Positions 53,164-62,215 of a DNA stretch of 64,000 bases are shown one piece after another (positions within the stretch are counted from its first letter, which is position 1; each line of letters starts with the position of its first letter). Under the pieces are notes generated by a model. That model searched no databases. It saw only the letters and a program-made list of their open reading frames with translations, and was not told where the DNA came from. Source of the DNA: an uncultured Paraprevotella sp. (GTDB lineage Bacteria; Bacteroidota; Bacteroidia; Bacteroidales; Bacteroidaceae); assembly GCA_910586505.1 (NCBI GenBank), contig CAJUGV010000003.1, positions 186,262-250,261 on the forward strand, read 5' to 3'. The translations under genes and the position numbers were made by a program.

Positions 53164-53194
53164 TTGCGTATTTCAATAAAACATATTACTTTTG
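53164..53194 (+). promoter_or_regulatory. tRNA-Met promoter
   Basis: TTG (53164-53166), 20 bases, TACTTTTG (53187-53194), 28 bases before the tRNA. Confidence 0.7.
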
Positions 53195-53222
53195 CACTGC
53201 AATTCCAAGAAAGAATTGTTTT

Positions 53223-53296
53223 GGACTTGTAGCTCAGTTGGTTAGAGCAACAGACTCATAATCTGGAGGTCCCTGGTTCAAGCCCAGGCTGGTCCA
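53223..53296 (+). tRNA. tRNA-Met (anticodon CAT)
   Basis: A 74-base cloverleaf with acceptor GGACTTG/CTGGTCC, D arm GCTC...GAGC, anticodon loop CTCATAA (CAT) and T arm CCTGG/CCAGG. Discriminator A; CCA is not encoded. It does not have the C1-A72 mismatch of an initiator tRNA, so elongator Met is most likely; a lysidine-modified tRNA-Ile cannot be excluded from sequence. A promoter and a terminator flank it. Confidence 0.93.
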
Positions 53297-53308
53297 CAAA
53301 CCCAATCA

Positions 53309-53339
53309 AGCAGTTACGAAATTCGTAGCTGCTTTTTTT
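53309..53339 (+). terminator. Terminator after tRNA-Met
   Basis: A stem of at least ten pairs (53309-53318 with 53324-53333, one G-T pair) followed by seven T's, 12 bases past the tRNA. Beyond it, to the next gene, I see only a -7 element. Confidence 0.8.
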
Positions 53340-53539
53340 GTGCAGTCGCGTAAACAATGCGTAAACAAACCAGTTGCGTCGGGACTTGATAAACAACGAT
53401 ATTCTATGAATACCATATGGGGCTCCTATCTCCAATATATAATTCACAAAACACATTTCACTCATACAATTTCTTTTATCCATGTTTATCGTACCCAATA
53501 ATAATGGGGGAGTTAATGAGGAGATCAGCCGATTCTTCG

Positions 53540-53547
53540 TATCTTTG
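53540..53547 (+). promoter_or_regulatory. -7 element for the M15 peptidase gene
   Basis: TATCTTTG matches TAnnTTTG, 26 bases before the ATG at 53574. No clear -33 element. Confidence 0.5.
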
Positions 53548-53573
53548 CGTCTTGGAACAATGAAGGCATACTC

Positions 53574-54248
53574 ATGAAACAGGCACTCTTTCTGATATTT
53601 ACAATTATTGGCAGCATAAACACTGTTCATCCGCAATCGCCAAGCCCTACGGCACAAGCTATGCAGCGACAAGGATTCACAGATATCCGTAATATGGACT
53701 CCACCATACAGGTAAGCCTTATGTATGCCAAAGCCGACAACTTCACAGGACGAATCTTATACAAAGACCTGCGCGAAGCCTATCTGCATCCCCAAGCCGC
53801 AAAAGCACTGGTCCGTGCACAGAAGTTACTGAAAAACAGTCATCCTGAGTTAAGCCTGAAAGTATATGATGCTGCACGTCCCATGCACATACAGCAGATA
53901 ATGTGGGACGTGGTAGCAGGAACACCGAAACATATCTACGTAAGCAATCCCCGTCACGGTGGCGGACTGCACAATTATGGCATGGCCGTAGATGTGACAC
54001 TCTGTAACGCACAAGGAGACACACTCCCTATGGGAACGAAAATCGACCATTTAGGCAAAGAAGCACACATTGACAGGGAGGAATTAATGATCAAGTCTGG
54101 AGCTCTCAACCCACAGGCACTGGCCAATCGTCGCCTGCTCCGTTCCGTGATGCGCCAGGCCGGATTCAAACCTCTGCGCACGGAGTGGTGGCATTTCAAC
54201 TTCATTACGCGCACCGAAGCCAAAGCCCGTTACAAAACCATCAAATAA
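53574..54248 (+). CDS. M15 family D-Ala-D-Ala dipeptidase (VanX/DdpX-like), exported
   Basis: A 224-residue zinc peptidase with a signal peptide (about 1-21, ending near HPQ). The catalytic zinc motif is clear: RHGGGLHNYGMAVDVTL (His and Asp ligands) and EWWHFNF (Glu base and third His), with VYDAARP upstream (Arg). Family members hydrolyse D-Ala-D-Ala; here, with a signal peptide, it is more likely to serve peptidoglycan recycling than vancomycin resistance. It is six bases from the methyltransferase gene downstream. Confidence 0.93.
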   Translation: MKQALFLIFTIIGSINTVHPQSPSPTAQAMQRQGFTDIRNMDSTIQVSLMYAKADNFTGRILYKDLREAYLHPQAAKALVRAQKLLKNSHPELSLKVYDAARPMHIQQIMWDVVAGTPKHIYVSNPRHGGGLHNYGMAVDVTLCNAQGDTLPMGTKIDHLGKEAHIDREELMIKSGALNPQALANRRLLRSVMRQAGFKPLRTEWWHFNFITRTEAKARYKTIK

Positions 54249-54253
54249 AAAAT

Positions 54254-55453
54254 ATGCTGAACGAAGAGACACTTGCCTTTATCCGCGCTCACCGACAAGA
54301 TGACGTACGGAGACTGGCTTTGCGCCCCGCTCCTGCAGGAACAGACCTTCACACAGCCCTCCAACAGATAGAAGGATGGCAGGCAGCCCTACAAAAACTG
54401 CCGGCATGGGCAGCCCGCGAAGGAATCTTCTTTCCACCCCGCCTGGCAATGGAACAATGTTCATCCGAACTGACGGCCTTTTACAAACAGAATATCGTAC
54501 GGCAACGGCTGGCAACAGAAAGTTCATCCACTCCCCACACACTAATCGATCTAACGGGCGGATTCGGCATCGATTTCTGTTTTCTTTCCCCACTCTTCGA
54601 CCGCGCCATCTATATGGAACGCCAGCCGGAGTTATGCCGCATCGCCGCACACAACTTCTCTTTGCTTGGACTGACAAAAGCTGAGATTCTCAATGCAGAC
54701 TCTACGCAAGATCCTGAAAACTGGCCCGAAGCAACCTGCTGTTTCATAGATCCGGCACGGCGGGATACGGCAGGACGTAAAACCGTGGCCATCGAAGACT
54801 GTACCCCCGACCTTTCCGCCCTACAAGACGTCATCCGCCGCAAAGCCTCCTTCTGCCTCATCAAACTCTCACCAATGCTGGATATCGGATTAGCCTTGCG
54901 TACTCTTTCCCATATTGCCGAAGTACACGTAGTGAGCGTACAGGGAGAATGCAAGGAACTATTGCTCGTCATGACACGCAACCGTCCGGAAAGCACAGCA
55001 TTCCATTGCACAAACATCGGCACCTCTCACCCAGACTTCCACTTCACTCACAAAGAAGAAGAATTGGCCACATGCACCTATACCGACACACCGCTCCGCT
55101 ATCTCTACGAACCGAACGCGTCATTAATGAAATGCGGCGGATTCCGTAGTCTGTCCGCACATTTCGGAATGCAAAAACTACATCCCAATTCCCACCTTTA
55201 TACATCCGATAAACTACATACGGACTTTCCCGGACGCGCATTTACCATTCACACTTGCAGCGGCTTTGGAAAAAAAGAACTGAAAAACATTCTCCGCGAC
55301 CTGACACAAGCCAATCTCACGGTTCGTAATTTTCCCGAAACCGTGGCAGGTCTCCGCAAACGTCTCAAACTGAAAGACGGAGGAGACACCTACCTATTCG
55401 CCACCACATTAGCCAATGGACAGCACGTGCTGCTACGGTGCGGCAAACCGTGA
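54254..55453 (+). CDS. SAM-dependent methyltransferase with THUMP-like domain
   Basis: A 399-residue cytoplasmic protein. An N-terminal helical part (1-90) precedes a Rossmann methyltransferase: motif I LIDLTGGFGIDFCF, then YMERQPELC and the CCFIDPARRD catalytic region. The C-terminal 90 residues look like the THUMP-like domain of this class. Such proteins are predicted RNA methyltransferases; no target is known from sequence. I use ATG 54254, since the longer frame overlaps the dipeptidase. It follows that gene by five bases. Confidence 0.88.
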   Translation: MLNEETLAFIRAHRQDDVRRLALRPAPAGTDLHTALQQIEGWQAALQKLPAWAAREGIFFPPRLAMEQCSSELTAFYKQNIVRQRLATESSSTPHTLIDLTGGFGIDFCFLSPLFDRAIYMERQPELCRIAAHNFSLLGLTKAEILNADSTQDPENWPEATCCFIDPARRDTAGRKTVAIEDCTPDLSALQDVIRRKASFCLIKLSPMLDIGLALRTLSHIAEVHVVSVQGECKELLLVMTRNRPESTAFHCTNIGTSHPDFHFTHKEEELATCTYTDTPLRYLYEPNASLMKCGGFRSLSAHFGMQKLHPNSHLYTSDKLHTDFPGRAFTIHTCSGFGKKELKNILRDLTQANLTVRNFPETVAGLRKRLKLKDGGDTYLFATTLANGQHVLLRCGKP

Positions 55454-55486
55454 CCGCATCACCGTTAAAGGCCTGCATGGTTTTCA

Positions 55487-55530
55487 CAAAAAAAGAGAGG
55501 AGATGTGACGAAACCCGTCCATCTCCTCTC
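55487..55530 (-). terminator. Terminator after the OmpA gene
   Basis: An 11-bp inverted repeat (55495-55505 with 55520-55530) with a 14-base loop. On the - strand it is followed by a run of T's. It lies 31 bases past the OmpA stop. Confidence 0.75.
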
Positions 55531-55560
55531 GAAGTATCGAACGACCTTCCGGCCGCACCC

Positions 55561-56727
55561 TTATTTCACACGATAACGAGTTTCCTCCAATTTATATTTA
55601 CGTGTCTTCACCGGTTCCTTCTTCATTCCCTCGCCGGTCACCTTCACAACGGCCACACGGTTCTTGTCATTTTCAGCGAAAGGTTGTACTGTGTCACCCT
55701 TATATGAGGACGTAATAATGGCTTTGTCTACACCGGCTTTCACCAACGCAGCCACCACTTTCTCGGCACGCGTCTTAGAATAGTTCATATTCAGTTTCGG
55801 CGTTCCGGTTCCCTTATCGGCATAAGCTGTCACCTGCACCTTGCAGTTCTTGTGGTTTTTCACAAAGTCTGCAATCTTCTGAATCTTGTTTGCAGGATCA
55901 GGCTCACTCAGACGAATCTGGTAATAGATATTATCTTCATAGGATACTTTCTCCGGCACTTCCTTGTAGGTCACGTCATCATACCATACCGTATCCATGC
56001 GTGTAGCCCATTCCTCTACCACTGGCACCGGTTCTGCCGACTTGGCCTCTGCCATCTTCTCACCTTTCTTATGGCCGAACTTAAAGATCAAGCCCAAAGA
56101 AGCCGAAGCATTCCAATCATCGCGGTCGGTCGTCTTGGAATTAATACGGTCAGCTCTGTTATTGGCAGCCAGCTCCAAATTCATACCGAAATGCTTGGCA
56201 ATGTTGAAATCAAACTGCATACCCAGACGCACATTATGAGAGATACGGTTGTCCTGCCATGCCATCGGGTAACTCTCGACTGCTCTTGCCGACAACGCAT
56301 GAAAATCGTCATTATCCCATGCTCCTGCCAAACCGACACCACCGACAAGGATGAAGTTAAACACACCGTCCTTGTTCTCACGGAACATGTTGGTTACGTT
56401 CAGCAACAAGTCTGCGCTTCCCGTCACAGTATTAAAATCGTAAGTCTGATCAAGTGACTTGATACCACCCTTGTTCTCATATCCGCCTACATGCAGTCTT
56501 GCACCGACCACAGGATTGAAATACGCACCGAATGAAACGCCGTAAGCCGGTGTGATCAGTTTGCTGAAATCATAATTACTGAAAGAAACTTGCGCGCCGC
56601 CGTTCAATCCCACAAACATGTGCGGATAAGAACGGTAATCCTTACCCTCGCCCTTTTCTCCTGCGAATGCCGCTCCCGCACTTACGGCCAACGCCATAAC
56701 CGCGAGCATACATCTTACCTTTCTCAT
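55561..56727 (-). CDS. OmpA family outer membrane protein
   Basis: A 388-residue protein: signal peptide about 1-22 (ending AFA), an N-terminal beta-barrel-like domain (about 30-200; rich in aromatic and Gly alternation), a Glu/Pro-rich linker, and a C-terminal OmpA domain (about 275-375) with VQVTAYADKGTGTPKLNM and LNMNYSKTRAEKVV, which binds peptidoglycan. Part of the usual NxxLSxxRA motif is replaced by NMNYSKTRA. It is a single-gene unit with a consensus promoter, and by its family should be abundant in the outer membrane. Confidence 0.93.
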   Translation of the reverse strand: MRKVRCMLAVMALAVSAGAAFAGEKGEGKDYRSYPHMFVGLNGGAQVSFSNYDFSKLITPAYGVSFGAYFNPVVGARLHVGGYENKGGIKSLDQTYDFNTVTGSADLLLNVTNMFRENKDGVFNFILVGGVGLAGAWDNDDFHALSARAVESYPMAWQDNRISHNVRLGMQFDFNIAKHFGMNLELAANNRADRINSKTTDRDDWNASASLGLIFKFGHKKGEKMAEAKSAEPVPVVEEWATRMDTVWYDDVTYKEVPEKVSYEDNIYYQIRLSEPDPANKIQKIADFVKNHKNCKVQVTAYADKGTGTPKLNMNYSKTRAEKVVAALVKAGVDKAIITSSYKGDTVQPFAENDKNRVAVVKVTGEGMKKEPVKTRKYKLEETRYRVK

Positions 56728-56765
56728 TTGTTTATTGCTTTAACTTTTAATATAGAATGTATCGG

Positions 56766-56796
56766 CAAAAATAAGATAAATCTCAAAGGATTACAA
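56766..56796 (-). promoter_or_regulatory. OmpA gene promoter
   Basis: On the - strand, TTG (56794-56796), 20 bases, TATTTTTG (56766-56773), 38 bases before the ATG. Exact -7 match. Confidence 0.75.
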
Positions 56797-56879
56797 TATT
56801 TTTTAATTTTTTCTCTTAAAAAAAGATGCAGATTCATGAAAAGCATGTCTTTTTACCGACCCGTTAATGAAAAAAAAGC

Positions 56880-56887
56880 TATATTTG
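56880..56887 (+). promoter_or_regulatory. -7 element for the GNAT-parE-coaD-S41 unit
   Basis: TATATTTG matches TAnnTTTG, 50 bases before the ATG. No convincing -33 element. Confidence 0.5.
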
Positions 56888-56937
56888 CATGACTGCGCAT
56901 TGCCGCACAGACTTCAACAAACTTACTAAAACACGAA

Positions 56938-58089
56938 ATGTCAGCTGTTATCATCAAAAAAATATCGTCACGCTGTGATTTGAAAACTTTTATCCGTTTC
57001 AATCACAAGTTGTACAAAAATTGTCCCTACGCTGTGCCCGACTTTTTGGAAGATACACTCGATACTTTCAATCCCAAAAAGAACGCAGCTTTCGACTTCT
57101 GCGAAGCCGACTATTTCCTGGCCCTGCGCGACGGCAAAACCGTCGGACGCATAGCGGCTATCATCAACCACAAAGCCAACCGTACATGGGGCACAAACAA
57201 CGCACGGTTCGGATGGATAGACTTCACGGACGACCCGGAGGTGAGCCGTGCCCTGCTGGACGCCGTCGAAGCATGGGGACGTGAACGGGGATGCGACAAG
57301 CTTGTAGGACCGTTAGGATTCACCGACATGGATCCCGAAGGGATGCTCACGGACGGTTATGACCAACTGAGCACCATGTCCACCACATACAATTACCCTT
57401 ATTACCCCGTCCACATGGAACGGCTGGGCTATACCAAAGAAGTAGACTGGGTGGAACGGAAAATTCGCGTGCCGGACAACGACCATCAGGCCCACATGGA
57501 TAAGTATTTCCGTGTGGCGGAGATGAGCGCCAAACGCTACAACCTCCACATACGAAAATTCAAAAATGCCCGCGAAATCCGGCAAGGCGGATGGGGCCCC
57601 AAGATATTCGATGTGGTCAACCGCGCTTATGCCCCACTTTACGGATATTCGGAAATGAACGAACGACAGATCGCACAGTATGTCAACACTTACCTCCCTC
57701 TTATCGACATGCGGCTCCTCACAGTAGTGGAAGACGCCGAAGGCCGCATCGTGGCTATGGGAGTAGGCATGCCCTCACTCTCGCGCGCCCTGCAAAAAGC
57801 AGGCAGCCGCCTCTTCCCTTTCGGATGGTATCATCTGGCCAAGGCCCTTTTCTTCAAACATTCCGACATTATAGACCTGCTGCTTGTAGCCGTGTTGCCG
57901 GAATATCAGAACAAAGGGGTGAATGCCATGCTTTTCGCCGACCTCATTCCCATCTGCCAGAAGATGGGATTTAAATTCGGAGAAACGCACCCGCAATTGG
58001 AAACCAACGAAAAGAGCCAGGGCCAATGGGCTTATCTGGACGCAGAAATACACAAGAAAAGACGCTGTTACCAAAAATCGCTTAAATAG
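56938..58089 (+). CDS. GNAT-like acyltransferase family protein
   Basis: A 383-residue cytoplasmic protein. The N-terminal half (VPDFLEDTLDTFNPKKN, then GRIAAIINHKAN) and the C-terminal half (DLLLVAVLPEYQNKGVNAML) read like two related GNAT-type modules; the latter contains the acetyl-CoA-loop-like QNKGVNA. The protein is typical of a Bacteroidetes family annotated only as N-acetyltransferase-like; substrate unknown. It lies nine bases before parE, so it is co-transcribed with a topoisomerase gene with no evident functional link. Confidence 0.8.
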   Translation: MSAVIIKKISSRCDLKTFIRFNHKLYKNCPYAVPDFLEDTLDTFNPKKNAAFDFCEADYFLALRDGKTVGRIAAIINHKANRTWGTNNARFGWIDFTDDPEVSRALLDAVEAWGRERGCDKLVGPLGFTDMDPEGMLTDGYDQLSTMSTTYNYPYYPVHMERLGYTKEVDWVERKIRVPDNDHQAHMDKYFRVAEMSAKRYNLHIRKFKNAREIRQGGWGPKIFDVVNRAYAPLYGYSEMNERQIAQYVNTYLPLIDMRLLTVVEDAEGRIVAMGVGMPSLSRALQKAGSRLFPFGWYHLAKALFFKHSDIIDLLLVAVLPEYQNKGVNAMLFADLIPICQKMGFKFGETHPQLETNEKSQGQWAYLDAEIHKKRRCYQKSLK

Positions 58090-58098
58090 GAACGCACC

Positions 58099-60057
58099 AT
58101 GGCTGAAGAAGAGAAACCCAACGAAGAACAAATTGTCACGGCATATACCGAAGAACACATCCGGCATTTGTCGGACATGGAGCACATCCGCACACGACCG
58201 GGCATGTATATCGGCAAACTCGGCGACGGCTCGCATGCCGAAGACGGTATCTACGTACTGCTGAAAGAAGTGATAGACAACAGTATCGACGAATTTAAAA
58301 TGCACGCAGGACGCCGGATTGAAATCACCGTAGAGGAAGGACTGCGCGTCAGCGTGCGCGACTATGGCCGCGGCATCCCCTTAGGCAAACTGATCGAAGC
58401 CGTAAGCATGCTCAACACCGGCGGCAAATACGACTCCAAGGCATTCAAGAAAAGCGTGGGCCTGAACGGAGTGGGCGTGAAAGCCGTCAATGCGCTTAGC
58501 GCACATTTCGAAGTACGCAGTCACCGCGACGGAGAAATGCGGTGCGCCACATTCGAACGGGGCATCCTGACGGGAGAGCACAGCGAAGCCACGACAGATG
58601 AAAACGGAACTTACATCTACTTCGAACCGGACAGTACCCTGTTCCGCAATTATTCGTTCCGCACCGAATTCATTGAGACGATGCTCCGCAATTACACCTA
58701 CCTGAACACAGGACTCACCATCATGTTCAACGGCCGCCGCATCCATTCACGCAACGGACTGGTAGATCTCCTCAATGACAACATGACCAACGACGGACTC
58801 TACCCCATCGTCCATCTCAAGGGAGAGGATATCGAGATTGCCTTTACCCATACAGGACAATACGGTGAAGAATATTATTCTTTTGTAAACGGCCAGCACA
58901 CCACACAGGGCGGTACGCACCAAAGTGCTTTCAAAAAACACATTGCCGAGACCATCAAAGATTTCTCCGGCAAGAACTTCGACTACGGAGATATCCGCAA
59001 CGGCTTGGTGGCTGCCATCGCCGTCAACATCGAGGAACCGCTCTTCGAAAGCCAGACCAAAATAAAACTCGGGTCGCTCACCACCATACCCGACGGAGGT
59101 ATGAGCATAGACAAGTTCGTGGGCGACTTCGTGAAAGAACAGGTGGACAACTACCTCCACAAAAACACGGACATTGCCGACATCATCATTCAGAAAATCA
59201 CGGAGAACGAGAAAGAACGCAAGGCCATTGCCGGCGTGACGAAACTGGCACGCGAACGGGCAAAGAAAGCCAACCTGCACAACCGCAAACTGCGCGACTG
59301 CCGCATTCATCTCAACGACGCCAAAGGCGAGATGAAAGAAGAAAGCAGCATTTTCATTACCGAAGGCGACTCGGCAAGCGGAAGTATCACCAAAAGCCGC
59401 GATGTGACGACACAGGCCGTATTCAGTCTGCGCGGCAAACCGCTCAACTGTTTCGGACTGACCAAGAAAGTGGTATATGAAAACGAGGAGTTCAACCTTC
59501 TGCAAGCCGCACTCAACATTGAAGACGGCTTGGACGGACTGCGCTACAACAAAGTAATCGTAGCCACCGATGCCGACGTCGACGGCATGCACATCCGCCT
59601 GCTGATGATCACGTTCTTTCTCCAGTTCTTCCCCGAACTCATTAAAAAGGGACATGTCTACATCCTTCAGACTCCCCTTTTCCGTGTGCGTAACCGCAAG
59701 AGCAAAATCGGAAAGAACCACCTCAAGGCATTGGAAGAAGAAGCCAAGACCAGCAAATCGGACTTCATCACGCGCTACTGCTATTCCGACGAAGAACGCA
59801 TAGCTGCCATCGAGGCTCTCGGTCCCGACCCTGAAATCACCCGGTTCAAAGGTCTTGGAGAAATCTCGCCCGATGAATTCAAACATTTTATCGGACCGGA
59901 CATCCGTCTGGAACAGGTGTCTCTCCACAAGAGCGATCAAGTGAAAGAACTGCTCGAATACTATATGGGAAAGAACACCATGGAGCGACAAAACTTCATC
60001 ATTAACAACCTGGTCATCGAAGAGGACCGCACAGAAGAGGAAGACAATGCCATCTAA
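58099..60057 (+). CDS. parE: DNA topoisomerase IV subunit B
   Basis: A 652-residue GHKL ATPase subunit. The ATP-binding N box EVIDNSIDEFKMHAG, GRGIPLGK and GLNGVGVKAVNALS, and the TOPRIM motifs EGDSASGSI and TDADVDGMHIRLLM are all present. I call it ParE rather than GyrB because it lacks the large insert and extra C-terminal length of gyrase B and has the short form; a GyrB paralogue is expected elsewhere. It overlaps coaD by 11 bases. Confidence 0.9.
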   Translation: MAEEEKPNEEQIVTAYTEEHIRHLSDMEHIRTRPGMYIGKLGDGSHAEDGIYVLLKEVIDNSIDEFKMHAGRRIEITVEEGLRVSVRDYGRGIPLGKLIEAVSMLNTGGKYDSKAFKKSVGLNGVGVKAVNALSAHFEVRSHRDGEMRCATFERGILTGEHSEATTDENGTYIYFEPDSTLFRNYSFRTEFIETMLRNYTYLNTGLTIMFNGRRIHSRNGLVDLLNDNMTNDGLYPIVHLKGEDIEIAFTHTGQYGEEYYSFVNGQHTTQGGTHQSAFKKHIAETIKDFSGKNFDYGDIRNGLVAAIAVNIEEPLFESQTKIKLGSLTTIPDGGMSIDKFVGDFVKEQVDNYLHKNTDIADIIIQKITENEKERKAIAGVTKLARERAKKANLHNRKLRDCRIHLNDAKGEMKEESSIFITEGDSASGSITKSRDVTTQAVFSLRGKPLNCFGLTKKVVYENEEFNLLQAALNIEDGLDGLRYNKVIVATDADVDGMHIRLLMITFFLQFFPELIKKGHVYILQTPLFRVRNRKSKIGKNHLKALEEEAKTSKSDFITRYCYSDEERIAAIEALGPDPEITRFKGLGEISPDEFKHFIGPDIRLEQVSLHKSDQVKELLEYYMGKNTMERQNFIINNLVIEEDRTEEEDNAI

Positions 60058-60526
60058 TGATTCTCCAGCTACAAGAACCGCCGTTTTCCCCGGCAGCTTC
60101 GACCCTTTCACCAAAGGACACGAGTCGGTGCTGAGACGCGGATTGCAATTGTTCGACCGTATCGTCATCGGTGTGGGCATCAATGAACAAAAACATAGCG
60201 GACGGTGTGCCGAACAGCGCATTGCAGCCCTCCGCAAGCTCTTTGCCAAGGAAGAACGCATTGAGGTGGAGGGATACGCCGACCTGACCGTAGACTTTGC
60301 CGCACGGCATCACGCGCGCTTCATCCTGCGCGGCATCCGCTCCGTCAAAGACTATGAGTATGAATTGAACATCGCCGACCTCAACCGACGGCTGGCCGGT
60401 GTGGAGACCGTCTTTTTGTTTTCCGAACCGGAATGGGCCTGCATCAGTTCATCGGTCGTAAAAGAACTCATGCACTTCGGCAAAGACATTACGCCTTACT
60501 TGCCCGAAGGACTGGAATACGAATAA
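60047..60526 (+). CDS. coaD: Phosphopantetheine adenylyltransferase
   Basis: A 159-residue enzyme of the penultimate CoA step, converting 4'-phosphopantetheine to dephospho-CoA. The nucleotidyltransferase motif FPGSFDPFTKGHESVL (with the TxGH-type TKGH) and FILRGIRSVKDYEYELN are standard, and WACISSSVVKEL is the family's C-terminal ISSTxVR-like motif. It overlaps parE by 11 bases and is followed by the S41 protease after 20. Confidence 0.96.
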   Translation: MPSNDSPATRTAVFPGSFDPFTKGHESVLRRGLQLFDRIVIGVGINEQKHSGRCAEQRIAALRKLFAKEERIEVEGYADLTVDFAARHHARFILRGIRSVKDYEYELNIADLNRRLAGVETVFLFSEPEWACISSSVVKELMHFGKDITPYLPEGLEYE

Positions 60527-60546
60527 ACAACACAACACACAACATC

Positions 60547-62121
60547 ATGAAAAAAACTTTATGGGTAGCCCTGCTGCTCTGTCTGTCGTGTACTGCGGTG
60601 GCACAACGCAGCGGAAATATGTCGAAAACCGAAGAGTCCATGCGCAAGCTCGCCATGGCACAACTGGCCATCAGCAGTCTGTACGTGGACAGTGTGGACG
60701 AAGTGAGACTGACGGAAGACGCCATCAACGGCATGCTCTCCAAACTGGATCCTCACTCTTCATATACCAACGCCGAAGAGACCAAAAGAATGAACGAGCC
60801 GCTGCAAGGCAACTTCGACGGTATCGGCGTGCAGTTCAACATGCTGGAGGATACGCTTGTCGTCATACAACCCGTATCGAAAGGCCCATCGGAGAGAGTA
60901 GGCATACTCGCGGGAGACCGCATCATCAGTGTGAACGATACCGCCATCGCCGGCGTCAAGATGAGCCGCGAGGAAATCATGCGCCGCCTGCGCGGTCCGC
61001 GCGACACGAAAGTGAAGTTGGGCGTAGTGCGCAAAGGTATCCGCGAAAGACTGGATTTCACGGTCACACGCGACAAGATTCCGGTATCTACCGTAGACGC
61101 CGCGTTCATGCTCACACCGACCACCGGACTGATACGCCTGTCCAGTTTCGGCAGCACAAGCCACGACGAAATGACGAAAGCCATCAAAGACTTACAGCTG
61201 AAAGGCATGAAGGATCTGATTCTGGACTTGCAGCAGAACGGAGGCGGCTATATGGACGCAGCCACCACTATTGCCGGCGAGTTCCTGCAAAAAAACGACC
61301 TGATTGTCTACACCAAAGGATTGCGCACACCCTACCGCGAGTTCCGCGCCCAGGGCGCCGGTCTGTTCCGTGAGGGGAGAATCATTGTGTTGGTAGACGA
61401 ATATTCGGCCTCAGCCTCGGAAATTGTTTCGGGTGCCATACAGGATCAGGACCGCGGTCTTGTTGTGGGACGCCGCACTTTCGGCAAAGGACTGGTGCAG
61501 AAACCTTTCATGCTGCCGGACAACTCCATGATACGCCTCACCGTGGCGCGCTATTACACACCCAGCGGCCGCTGCATACAGAAACCTTATACGAAAGGCG
61601 AGAAATCGAAATACAATATGGACGTCATCGACCGCTATAACCACGGCGAACTGACGAATGCCGACAGCATCCACCTTGCCGATTCCCTGAAATACAAGAC
61701 GCTGCGCGAAGGCCGCACCGTGTATGGAGGCGGAGGCATCATGCCCGACTATTTCATCCCGCTGGACACCACAAGGTTCACCAAGTATCACCGCGAACTG
61801 ACAGCCAAAGGCGCCATCATCAACGCCAGCCTGAAATATATCGACAAGCACCGCAAGCAGCTGCACCGCGAATACAGCTCGTTCGACAAGTTCCGCATGC
61901 GTTTCAACGTGCCGGAAGAACTGACCGCCCTTGTTGTTGCGGAAGGGGAGAAAGAAGGCGTGAAACCCAAAAACGATGAAGAGATGCAGGCCACGCTGCC
62001 GGAGCTGAAGAAACAACTGAAAGCCTTGATAGCACGCGACATCTGGGATATGTCCGAATACTTTGCCATCATGTATGAAGACAATCCTTTCGTCAAGAAG
62101 GCACTGGAACTGCTGGATTAG
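60547..62121 (+). CDS. S41 family C-terminal processing protease
   Basis: A 524-residue exported protease with a signal peptide (about 1-19, ending AVAQ). A PDZ domain (about 90-175; GPSERVGILAGDRIISVN) precedes the S41 catalytic domain (about 190-400) with VDEYSASASEIVSGAIQ (serine nucleophile) and RTFGKGLVQ (catalytic lysine). The final 120 residues are helical and basic. Such CtpA-type proteases trim periplasmic proteins. I use ATG 60547; the longer frame reads through coaD out of frame. It is the last gene of the parE unit. Confidence 0.95.
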   Translation: MKKTLWVALLLCLSCTAVAQRSGNMSKTEESMRKLAMAQLAISSLYVDSVDEVRLTEDAINGMLSKLDPHSSYTNAEETKRMNEPLQGNFDGIGVQFNMLEDTLVVIQPVSKGPSERVGILAGDRIISVNDTAIAGVKMSREEIMRRLRGPRDTKVKLGVVRKGIRERLDFTVTRDKIPVSTVDAAFMLTPTTGLIRLSSFGSTSHDEMTKAIKDLQLKGMKDLILDLQQNGGGYMDAATTIAGEFLQKNDLIVYTKGLRTPYREFRAQGAGLFREGRIIVLVDEYSASASEIVSGAIQDQDRGLVVGRRTFGKGLVQKPFMLPDNSMIRLTVARYYTPSGRCIQKPYTKGEKSKYNMDVIDRYNHGELTNADSIHLADSLKYKTLREGRTVYGGGGIMPDYFIPLDTTRFTKYHRELTAKGAIINASLKYIDKHRKQLHREYSSFDKFRMRFNVPEELTALVVAEGEKEGVKPKNDEEMQATLPELKKQLKALIARDIWDMSEYFAIMYEDNPFVKKALELLD

Positions 62122-62147
62122 ACAAGAGATGCAGCGTCAGCCGAAAA

Positions 62148-62193
62148 AACCGCGCCGGAAGCAGATTGAATCTGTCTTCCGGCGCGGTTTTTA
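62148..62193. terminator. Bidirectional terminator between S41 and GH31 genes
   Basis: A GC-rich inverted repeat (CCGCGCCGGAAG and its complement, with an inner CAGAT/ATCTG stem and one bulge), flanked by a T run on each strand (GGTTTTTATTTT on +, GGTTTTTTC on -). Confidence 0.85.
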
Positions 62194-62215
62194 TTTTCCG
62201 GTCGTCAGGACCGCA

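Noticed and set aside
53297..53573. Integrated element or attachment site next to tRNA-Met
   Set aside because: tRNA genes are common integration sites, but I found no second copy of the tRNA 3' end and no integrase; the region holds only a terminator and a -7 element.
53256..53672. A - strand frame ending in PGLEPGTSRL across tRNA-Met
   Set aside because: This peptide is the known translation artefact of the tRNA T arm read in antisense; no protein is supported.
58747..60261. A 504-codon open frame on the - strand opposite parE
   Set aside because: It mirrors parE codon by codon, has no ribosome-binding site and no family-like features; it is an antisense shadow of the parE coding bias.
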